19,352 nt of DNA from JAGLRQ01 sp965369805 (lineage in GTDB: Bacteria > Auribacterota > UBA6266). Below the pieces are notes generated by a model that worked only from the letters and a program-made list of their open reading frames with translations, searched no databases and was not told the DNA's origin. How positions within the stretch are numbered: position 1 is the first letter of the stretch; every line of letters starts with the position of its first letter. Shown one piece after another: positions 1 to 10,000 of the stretch. A program made the position numbers and the translations under genes. The DNA lies in NCBI GenBank assembly GCA_965369805.1, contig CBDURG010000024.1, forward strand, positions 1 to 19,352, given 5' to 3'.

Positions 1-20
1 GGTGGATTCGCTAATTTTTT

Positions 21-572
21 TTAAATTTTATCGTAACGCAGTATCGCGCCCGGATTAAGTGTCCAGTAATAAAGGAGTCTATGTTTACTAAAGTATTTAT
101 GATCCTGGATTTTTAAACTACCCATTTTTGCTTCTATGACCTGTAGAATAATTTGCCCGTCTTTTATATCCTGTCGAGGAATCAAACAGCTGGCAATTAT
201 TCCTTTTTCCAGATATTCCGCTTCAATTTTTTTCGTCAGGTTTTTTAATTCGCCAAGGGTAACTTCCCGGCCTTCATAGGGCTCTATTATGGATTTTAGA
301 TTTTCAGGAGGGAATGTTTCACAGCCGGTTAGAACTATTTTTTTTACAAACATTTTAGGGCCTTCTTCCGGCGGTGCTTCCTGTTGTTCCGTGATTTCTT
401 CAAGTTTTTTTTGAGGAGGATGGTATAATTCTTTTGTTATTTCTTCTTCTATCGGGCGGTCAACTTCTTTTGTGGCTTTTTCAACGGTGCCCGGGGTTAT
501 TTGAGCGTAGCCGGACAAAGAGAAAAAACTGACTGATATTCCGAGAACTGCTGTCAAAAGAAATCTTACCAT
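21..572 (-). CDS. POTRA-domain exported protein, probable truncated TpsB/ShlB-type transporter
   Basis: This 183-residue protein starts with a clear signal peptide: basic MVR, a hydrophobic core, and a GYA-Q cleavage site after residue 23. A Glu/Lys/Pro-rich linker covers about residues 30-72. Residues 74-155 form a POTRA domain of the ShlB/FhaC (POTRA_2) type: FVKKIVLTG, then PYEGREVT, AEYLEKGIIAS, the IPRQDIKDG strand and VIEAKMGSLKI. In two-partner secretion this periplasmic domain receives the exported TpsA protein, and a C-terminal beta-barrel moves it across the outer membrane. Here the frame ends at a TAA (21-23) just after NPGAILRYDKI, where the barrel should begin, so the barrel is missing. 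The 20 bases beyond still read KKLANP in the same frame, which looks like coding sequence. The gene is either broken by a nonsense change or is a stand-alone POTRA protein. The ATG at 570-572 has an AAGGA six bases upstream. The family call is firm; functionality is doubtful. Confidence 0.8.
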   Translation of the reverse strand: MVRFLLTAVLGISVSFFSLSGYAQITPGTVEKATKEVDRPIEEEITKELYHPPQKKLEEITEQQEAPPEEGPKMFVKKIVLTGCETFPPENLKSIIEPYEGREVTLGELKNLTKKIEAEYLEKGIIASCLIPRQDIKDGQIILQVIEAKMGSLKIQDHKYFSKHRLLYYWTLNPGAILRYDKI

Positions 573-578
573 TTATAG

Positions 579-583
579 TCCTT
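579..583 (-). promoter_or_regulatory. Ribosome binding site of the POTRA gene
   Basis: On the minus strand AAGGA stands six bases before the ATG at 570-572. It fixes the start and keeps the signal peptide. Confidence 0.65.
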
Positions 584-599
584 TGTAATAGGCCCTGCA

Positions 600-627
600 A
601 TTATACAGTTTCTAAAATTAAATTCAA
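600..627 (-). promoter_or_regulatory. Sigma-70-type promoter for the POTRA gene
   Basis: Read on the minus strand, TTGAAT (622-627) and a perfect TATAAT (600-605) are 16 bases apart. This predicts a transcript start near 593 and a 5' leader of about 20 bases that contains the ribosome binding site. A second TATAAT lies at 632-637 on the same strand but has no recognisable -35 box, so I consider it secondary. Sequence match only. Confidence 0.5.
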
Positions 628-673
628 GAAAATTATACGCGCGGGCATTTATGGAAAAGGAGCATTATTTGTA

Positions 674-766
674 AAACATGCAGATACAGGACGCCCTTTA
701 GGGGATGAGAAGTTTATTGAGAAGCTTGAAAGAGTTACCGGAAAGATATTAAGGTTTTTACGGTAA
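674..766 (+). pseudogene. C-terminal remnant of a Y1/IS200-like (RAYT) transposase
   Basis: The frame ending in TAA at 764-766 reads KHADTGRPLGDEKFIEKLER followed by VTGKILRFLR. The TGRPLG-x-E-x-F-(I/V)-x-x-LE-x-x-x-G string is typical of the extreme C-terminus of REP-associated tyrosine transposases (Y1_Tnp, IS200-like). Those proteins are about 200-350 residues long; only about 30 residues remain. The catalytic HUH and tyrosine parts are absent and the upstream frame does not resemble the family. It is therefore a decayed fragment. It lies between the two divergent genes, close to the minus-strand promoter, and suggests that an insertion or deletion once rearranged this intergenic region. 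I see no terminal repeats. Confidence 0.6.
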
Positions 767-1008
767 TTTTATTTTTTGCACCGTCTGCGATATTGGTATT
801 TGTCCTCTAAACCATAAGAATTCAACTTGACATTTTTTTGGATGTCGTGTATATAGTGTGAAGATAGTATCAAGTGTGTGTTGTGTGTTCTGGTGGCTTA
901 TGCCCTGCGGTTGGTTTTTTTCCGTTGCGAGCGAGTGTAAAATGATAAGGGGTAGGTTCAGTTTTAGATTTTTTATGACAAAAAAAATATAACAAAATGG
1001 TGGTGCAT
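767..1008 (+). other. Intergenic leader region of the giant gene
   Basis: No gene is supported here. The segment holds the strong promoter at 827-855 and then a long transcribed leader of about 145 bases. The leader is GT-rich near 869-890 and A-rich just before the start codon. I do not recognise a riboswitch consensus. An in-frame TGA at 976-978 sets the upstream limit of the giant reading frame. There is no good Shine-Dalgarno sequence; the best candidate is GGTGG at 999-1003, five bases before the ATG at 1009. Confidence 0.55.
827..855 (+). promoter_or_regulatory. Consensus sigma-70 promoter of the giant gene
   Basis: A perfect TTGACA (827-832) is followed, after the ideal 17 bases, by TATATA (850-855). 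An overlapping TATAGT lies at 852-857. The predicted transcript start is near 862, giving a leader of about 135-147 bases depending on which ATG is used. This is one of the clearest promoter matches in the window and suggests strong initiation for a very long and costly transcript. Confidence 0.7.
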
Positions 1009-4000
1009 ATGGGTGAATTGAACTCAAAAAGACAAGATTTTTTGGCTTCCTTAGGCCTCTGGTGTAATGGCAGTAGACTGGTTAGTTTACTGCCATTTTT
1101 TATTTTTATAACAGCCTTTGCCTTTACTGCTATTGTCCGCGATACCTCTGCGCTTGCGGCAGAGAGATACGCTAAGAACATGTCTGTTACATACGACTGT
1201 GCGGAAGACGACACGATTAGTGTCCCGTTTTTTGGATATACCACAGCCTACCGTGTTATAGCTACATTTCCGAAATACTACGAATATTTGCCGTTGCGCA
1301 CGAAAGAGCGGTGCCAACCGGATTGGCGAGGCTGGGTACCTCATCCTCCTCCGCATATAACGTGTTATGATCATGTTAATCGCCGTCTTTTATATTTAAT
1401 GAGAGGGTTAGGTACTGGAGGCGACTGGTGGCGCAAGCCGCTGGTTTTGGATGAGCTTGAGTTTGATGAAGAAGAAGGTACTGTAGGCACCTACATTTCC
1501 CGGGCTGAAGTAGATAGGCCGGTAGAGGTAAACCCTGAAGCGCCTGATATTACAGGGCGTTATGTTTGGACAGGCGGAGCGGATTCCTATGTGTTTTATT
1601 ATAGGGATTATGTTGCGGACGATCGCGGGGACTTAAGATGTGTATATGAATCGGAAGAGACAGGTGGAGTCTTCAGTGATTCTATAGTTCTTGATTTTGG
1701 AGGTGATGTAGGCAAGCCCTGTTCGTCAGCGCTTGAGGTTGGTGGCAAAACCCTTCAAATACCTCATGTTGTTTATCATGATGCCTTAAACGGTAACTTA
1801 AAATATATGAACAAGCCCGCCAAAGTTTTCTTTTTAGCGAAGAATTACAGTTCGGCAGTGGGGTTTACCACAGTTGGACATGTGAGTCTTTCCGGTGGTA
1901 TGGACGAAGACGAGAACCCTCTTCCCGGAGAAACTCTTCTTGGTTCCGGGAGTCTTATATTTAATAACGCGGAACTGCCTTATGATCTTAAGCGTCCTAA
2001 GTTTTTGGTAGCGCAGTATTATGATCCTGTAGGCGGGGCTGATGTAGAGGTAAAGGTTTTTGGCCAAACCGTGGGAAGTTTTGTGTCGAAAGCGACGAAA
2101 CCTGCGATGGAAATAATAAGAGAAGCTGAAGATTACATGCCGGTATACAGCTCACCGATAGAGGAATTGTACCCTGTCTGGCATGAGAGCGCGAGTTCCA
2201 AACAGACACTTAAAGGTACGGGTATAGCGGTATTCAAAGTTGACTTTGCGGCTGGCATAGAAAATCTTGCGGCAGAAACTATATCTTTAAGCTATACGGA
2301 TGTTGTGGGCGGATCCCAGGTTTCCTTGTGGATTGACGGTATTCGCCAGTTTGAATTTACATCACAAAAGACATTAGATCCTGATGTGGCAGGTGAAGCC
2401 GCGTATAAAGACTCGCCTGTAGTTACTTTACATGAACCTGCTAAGGATCCTGATGCTCCGCCAATACCGGCTGAAGAGAATCAGGGAGTTCGTGATTCAG
2501 GCGGCCATGTTGTAGAGGTAATGATAAGCGGGAACGGATCTTTTGAGCTGGATTGTATTCATGTTATCGGCGGCCCTAAGCTAAAGAGGTCGCCGCTGAT
2601 ACCTATAGATGACGATATTGCTTTGAAGGCGGATGATGGTGTGGATATTCGTTTTGATATTAACTCCGGCTCAAGCGAACTTGAATTTTATAGTTTTGAG
2701 TTATCGGGCTGGTCTGATCCGATGGTTATAACTACGGGTTCAGAACATGCCATAAAACCTTTTAATGGAGCTATAGATGAGGTTCAAATTTACAGCCGTG
2801 CTTTGGATATGGATGAGGTCAGGTCTAAGATAACCGGTATTATTGCCGGTACGGTAACCGATGGGTTGGGAGATTATATAGAGGGTGTTAATATAACCGC
2901 GGGTTTGGAAAGTGTTTTAACGGGAGCCGACGGGGGATACAGTATATCAGGTCTTTCATCCGGTTCTTATACGGTTACAGCCGGTGCTGTGGCATACATA
3001 GAATCTTCGGTGGTAGATGTTGAAGTGATAGAAAACAAGGCTGTGACTGTTAATTTTCAATTATCTTCCTTAGCGCCGGAGGTAGGTATTTTTACGGGTA
3101 TAGTGAGTGATGATTTGGATACCCCCGTGGAAGGTGTCAGTATAACAGCCGGGCTAACCTCCGCTGTAACCGCCGCGGACGGTACCTATACGATGGTAGA
3201 TGTTATGGCTGGAACCTATGATATAACAGCTTTTAAAGCCGGTTACAACGAAGAGGAAGTTTTAGGTGAAAAGCTGATCAAAAATAAAACTGTAACAGTT
3301 GATTTTATGTTAACCGGTGATAATACGGCACCTGTTATAAGCACACATTTTCCGGAAGTTGATAGTGTAGTTTCCTCTAATTCGGATATAGAGATAGTTT
3401 TTGACGATTGGATGGACACTGCTTCTGTTCAAAGCGCATTTTTGCTTCGTGATACGGCCGGGTCCCTTCCTGCTGTGTCCGGTTCATTTAAGTGGGACGG
3501 TAAGAAGCTGATTTTCATACCGGATTCTTTACTGGTGAACGGCGTTGAATATACAGTAACCGTTGATGTGGCCGCGAAGGATTTGGCAGACAATATCATA
3601 ACCGCGCCTTATGTTTGGACTTTTTCTGTTCTTCCTGATTCCGGGCTTACAGCTTCCTGGAATTTTGATGAAGGCATTGGGACGACAGCGTTCGATATTT
3701 CCGGCAGCGGCAATAATGGAAATGTCGCGGAGAGTTCTATGTGGGTAAGTGAAGGTAAACGAAACACGGCGCTTTCTTTTGACGGTATGACGAACCGTGT
3801 TAGAGTACAAGATTCCGTGAGTTTAGATATTAGCGGTGAAATTAGTTTGATGGCGTGGGTAAAAGTATCTTCATTAGAAGACGGTAAGCATCAGGATATT
3901 ATAGATAAATGGGGAGGCGATGACGCGTCTGAACCTTGTTATGAACTTAAAATAGAAGGTGACTCTGTTGTGTGGGGTATATCAGCGGATGGAGTTACGG

Positions 4001-7000
4001 GTACATGGGTTGTTTCTAATACGTCGCTTACAGCTAATGAATGGACGCATATAGCGGCGGTTTCGGATGGAATAACTATGAAGATATTTATTAACGGTGT
4101 TGAAGATCCTAACACGGTTCCCGCGCCTGCTTCTATTTATATCTCGGATGAAGACTTGTGTATCGGGAACAGCATAAAAACAGAAAATGTTGGGGAATAT
4201 GTTTCTATCGCTTATGATAACGTGCTCAAAAATCTGCGTGTAGCCTATTATGACGGTTCGAAAAAGAATTTAAAATATATTAACAAGGGTATAGAGGGTG
4301 TGTGGAGTGATCCTATTGTTCTGGATGACGGTTTAGAAGGGACAAACGATGTTGGCAAACATGTTGTTTTAGCGCTTGACGCGTATGGCCTGCCTCATGT
4401 TGCTTATTATGACGCGACGGAAGGAAATCTGAAATATACCTTTTATAACGGTGCAACGTTTGAATGGGAAGAACCTGAAGTTGTTGATGGTGGAGCTAAT
4501 GATGTGGGAGTCAGGATATCTTTAGGTGTGGATTCTAACGGATATCCTCATATCGCGTATTATGATGTTACGGATGGCAATATCAAATATGCTTATAAAG
4601 ACGGTAGCGGTTGGAATTACGAATATATTGAATCGGGTGGAAATAACTGCGGCCAGTTTATATCACTAAAGATATATCCTCAAGAAGATGAAGCGCGGCA
4701 TGACTGGTTTGACTCTGTTTTTATAGGTTATTATGACGCGTCGTCTGAGACTGTGAAAATGACTTATAAGAAACGCTTTGCCGATAGTTCCTGGATTCCC
4801 GCGGAAACAGCGTTTTCCGATAGTGCAGGGAAATACGTATCTTTAGATTTTGCTGAATACGCGTCTCCCGCTGAAAAGATAATAGTTGACGGCAAGGAGA
4901 TAGATTCCGATGGTGCTGTGTTATATGATGATGTTCATATGAACATAGAGGCTTTTGTGTTACCCGGCTGGTGGCGTAAAGAGACGATGAGGGTAGAAGT
5001 AATAGGAGGCAGTACCGCGGATAATGTAGTTCAGTTGAATATAATGAAAAGGCTGGCTGACAGAGATTACTGGGCCCAGATAATAGCGATGTATTCATCC
5101 GGCCATTTGAGGCTGCTTCCGCCGGCGCCTACAGGCGAAGTATCTTCCTGTTTTGGGTCTTCGGTGCTAATGGGAGGGGTGAAAGCGCCCTGGCCGTCTA
5201 AGGAAGCCACGGGAAACGAGATAGGTATAAACCACGAGGTTGAATGGCCGTCTTGCGATATCAAAAAGATAGTTATAAATCCGCCTGAGTTCTATATGGA
5301 TATTTATCACCGGGACGGTGGTTCAGAACGCGCGTACTGGTTCGCGGAGAGGGGAAGGGCTGTACTCGAGGTTACTAATATAAGCTATAACACTGTGGAT
5401 TATCCTTTTACCGTGTTGCGTTCGATGTGGGTATCTGATAACCGGTGTGTGCTTTCACATGTTTTTACAGAAGACTTACCGTATCCCGGCCATCATATTA
5501 TGCGTGAAGAGGAAGGACTTATAGAAAATTACCGTGATCCATGGGTATTGGAAGGAGACTGGTGGGCGTTTCATCGTCCTAATTATTGTCCGTATAACAC
5601 ATCGAATCCCGATACAAGGATAGAAGTTATATCGCCTTTAGGTTACGCGCCTGTTATTGAAGCGGAGAGTTATATTTCCGCGACGGGCAGCATCGTTACA
5701 TTTCCCCGTATCAGCGCTTCAGGGGGCGCGACTATAAGGGGAGTAGGAGAAGTAACATATGCCCTTAATATTGATGAAGATATAGAGGATGCTGTAATTA
5801 AATTGAGATACAGCGCTGTGGGTATTGGAGAAGAAGGCATAGAGATATTTCTTGACGGTGTGCCGGTAGATATTGGTATAGGTATAGAGCCTGTATTTCC
5901 ACTGACAGAAAATTCCGATACATATCTTATGACCCGCGAGCTGTATTTAACAGATTTGCTTACGGCGGGAGCACATACGCTGACGTTTGTATTGACGGCG
6001 CTGGCGACCACCATAGAGCTTGACTACTTCTCGATTTATACCGCTGAGGAATATATACCGTTGGAGGATTTTATAGATTTTAAATATGTAATGGATTCGG
6101 GGGTCTGGTTTCAAAGCGATTTGTATGATCCTGACAACCCTGAGGATAGCCTTCAATATTATTATGACCGCGACAACCCTACTCATTATCACGGCACAGA
6201 AGATAATGTTTCGGTCAGGGTGGTTTTTGATAAGTCAAAGGTTTTAGACAGTGATACTGAGATAGTCGATACAAAGGTGATCACTGTGGACGACGCCTAT
6301 AAACTTTACAGCGCGGGGGTGGCGACGATTGACCCTGAAAATAAGAAACTGTTAAGATGGGGAAATTTAGATGGTGACGCGGCGGCGTGTAAGGTGGATC
6401 TGATAGCCGCGGGGGTTGCGGATCTTGCCGGGGTTTTGCGTTCATGGGAACAGTCTAAGGAAGCGTATGAAGATCCTGATTCATTAAGGAAATATGGTTT
6501 TCTCGGTATGCTGGTGCCGTCCCAGGATTTTTCGGAAGCGGATTATTTATCTTATTGGGTTTACAACAATGGTGATCCTCTGAGATTTAAGGTAAGGATA
6601 GAGGATAGCCGCGGCCCGAGGAAGAAAATGACGGTCGACGGGAAAAAGATAGTTTTTGGTGTCTGGGAATCGGGCTGGGCTGGGATAGAGCCGAGGATGG
6701 TAACGGACGCGGCTGACTGGGAAAATTTGGTTGTTGATTTAACGCGTTCATTTTCGGCACACGATACCAACTGGGACGAAGGCTGGGATCCTGATGAGGT
6801 TCTTCCTGAAGGAGCAACCGGAAAGTTGGATCTAACGGATATAACGCGTATATGTTTTCTGGTTGACCCGGAAGACGGATTTGCTACGGGAGTTTTCTGG
6901 CTTGATAACATAATGCGGAGCCGGGCGCCGGATACAGCGCCGTTAGAAGCTTTTGAGACAGATTTTTACGGATGGACAGGCGGTGATATTACCGATATAG

Positions 7001-10000
7001 AGTTTCTGGATATGGTTGAAGAAGATTCGTTTAAGTATTTCTGGTTTGAATATAATTCTGAAAACGGGTTAATCAAGGACGGCAACTGGACAGGTAAACC
7101 GAGTTCGGTATCTGTTGTCGGGTTTGCTTTGACATCTTACTGTATCGCGGTGAAACGGGGATGGATAACTGAGGCTCAAGGCAGAGAAAGGGCTGAAAAG
7201 GTTCTTTCAACCTTGTGGAACGCGCCTCAGGGTGATGGCGAGACAGGTACGGCCGGATATAAAGGATTTTTCTATCATTTTCTTGATATGAATACCGGTT
7301 TGCGTTCGGGTGAGTCAGAACTTTCTTCGATTGATACAGCTTTATTATTGGCCGGCGCTTTAACAGCCGGCCGGTATTTTGGCGGAAATGTACAGACATT
7401 GGCGAAAAATTTATATGAGAGAGTTGAGTGGGACTGGATGCTGAACGGCGGGGATACATTGTCCATGGGCTGGATGCCGGGGAGCGATTTTTTAGCTTCC
7501 AGATGGGAAGGGTATAATGAATCGATGCTGCTTTATTTACTGGCTATTGGTTCGCCTACACATCCGATACTCGCGTCTTCGTGGGATTCTGCTAACTGGA
7601 CAAGAGATTATGGCTCTGCTTCCGAGTGGTCGTTATATTATGTTTATGAAGGCCCGCTTTTTGCCTATCAATATTCTCACGCGTATATAGATTTTTATGG
7701 TAAAACGGTAAGCGGATGGAACTGGTTTGATAACAGCCGTAATGCTGTATTATCAAACAGGCAGTTTTGTATAGATAACAAAGGGACGTATCCGACCTAT
7801 GATTATTTTTGCTGGGGTTTAAGCGCCTGTCCCTATAAGACTGATGAAGAAGGCGGCGAAGGATACAGGGTATATGGAGCGCCTCCTCCTTCTGACGCGT
7901 TTCACGATGGTACAGTTGCTCCCTATGCCGCTGCCGCTTCGGTTATATTTGCTCCTGAATATGCTATTCCCACATTAAGGTATATGTATCAGTTTAAAGA
8001 TGAACTTTATAAATCTTACGGTTTTCTTGCCTCATTCAATATTACCTCTGTCAGCCAGGGTGATTATGTGGAAGACCAGCCGTTTAGAAAAGTTGAAACC
8101 GGTGATTACAAAGGCTGGTTTTCATTGCAGTATCTGGGGATAGACCAGGGTATAACAGTTTTGATGATAGAAAACTACCGCAGCGCGTTTGTATATAACC
8201 AGTTTATGTCTATTCCTGAGATAAAGAACGCGATGAACGCGGTTGGCCTTTCCACGGATGTTAATTTTGTACCTCAGGGCGAAGATGAGGCCGGCGACGA
8301 TTATACATATCAGCCTCCGAGCTGGATTAAAGGTTATAATTTAAGCGTATCCCTGACAGACGGGGTTTTTCATAATGAGGGAGCGGACAAAGAAACCGTT
8401 GATCCGGATACAGGCATGACATATCTTGGCAACCGCGCTTTAAAGGTGGAATGGGGAGAAAAGCATTTAGGCTTAATAAATGTGATGTATGATTTTCATC
8501 ATGATGATGAAGCGGCACCGCCCGGAAGGGCCGGCAACTATACGGATTTAACCCTTGACGGGAAAAATACCTTAACCTTATGGGCGAAAAGCAATACGGA
8601 CAATGATTTTCCAATCAGGGGTACGATATACTGGGATGAACCGGGAGTAGATGATAGTACGGGTGAACCTCTGCCTGGAGATGAGGGTGAAGGCGAAATG
8701 CTTGGAACCGAAACTTACACAGGCGGCGGCGAGTGGCAGAAATTGAGTTGGTATTACGGTGATGTTCCCGAGGCTAATGATATCAAAGTTGTCTATATTT
8801 ATCCGCATGCTAACGAACCGGATGACGGCGGTTCTCTTTATATGGATAATTTGAACGTTGAACTTCTGGCTCCGCCGGAGGGTTTTCCCTGGTTCCCGAT
8901 TTTTATACCGTTTCTGGATGATCTTATCGAGCAGTTATTAGAGAAAGAGGTGGATATACAGGATATTATAACGATATTAACTGCCTCGGCCGTGGCGCCT
9001 TATATGATAAAGTTTTTAAAAGACCATCTTGCCGGCATGAAAGGGTTTACCCAGATGGTAAAAGACTGGCGGGTTTATGTTAATCAATGGGCGGTTGACC
9101 ATCCTAACCACACCTTTTTTGGATTGTTATGGACTACCCGCGGTATTTTTGCGTTGGAATCTTTTCGTAACATGCAGACAGCATTTCTTGGCGAGGCTCC
9201 GATGACGGCGCAATCGATAAACAGCCTGGGTTTTGGTTTGGGCTACCTTTTTTCTTTAAATCTGGCATTTGCCAACCTTTCGAGGCTGATGATATCCCAG
9301 TTTTTGGATAAACTTCTGTTGGATAGAAACATAGCGTATGAGGATTACAGCGCCGGTATTCCTGACAGCCAGCGGATGATTGCTTCATTTCCCGGAATAT
9401 ATATTGATTTACAGCTAGCTCCGGACGTTAACGGAGATCTTGTGGAATCGGAAGAAGAAACCCGGCGAATGTTCAGAGATGATATATTCGGCAAGATAAG
9501 AGAAGCGATTGAGACGAATATGGATCCCAACAGTAATATTATCTGGCACTATAACAGTGACAGCAAGGGGCCGGCGGGCGCGATAGAGATTGAAGAAGCC
9601 CAATTTCTTATTGACTGGCTGAAGGCTAATCATCCTAATGTACAATTTTCCTGGATGCACAGGAGGCCGGTCTATTATGAGCTTATAGGAGCGAATGGGC
9701 AAAAAAGAGGCTGGGAGTTAAAAGGCGGCGCTATAGTAATGTTGCTCCAATGGCTTCGAGGTGATGCGCCGGGAGAAGGGTACCGCGAGATAGGTCCCGA
9801 TAAGATGTGGGATAGTTATCTTGGCACGCATACCGTAGAAGAGGTTTTTGGTACGGAAGACAGCCCTGTTCCGGTCGCGAATTACTTTTTTATAGATCCA
9901 GGGGATTATCCCGCCCCTGGAGCGGTAATAAGAATGGCTGAGGCGTGCGGCAGCCCGGAGAATTTAGCAAATAGATATATATCGTATGCGCCGGATTGTA

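Noticed and set aside
942..992. Small upstream ORF in the leader (16 codons, ending four bases before the ATG at 997)
   Set aside because: No Shine-Dalgarno and no conserved peptide pattern. It could be a leader peptide coupled to the hairpin, but the sequence alone does not support this.
1180..1182. Downstream ATG as start of the giant protein, placing the hairpin in an untranslated leader
   Set aside because: It would remove an otherwise good signal peptide with an ALA-A cleavage site, and it has no convincing ribosome binding site. It is kept only as an alternative in the hairpin finding.
1162..2100. TPS (haemagglutination-activity) domain that would make the giant protein a classic TpsA
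   Set aside because: I found no NPNG- or NPYL-type motifs and no beta-helix repeat pattern after the signal peptide.
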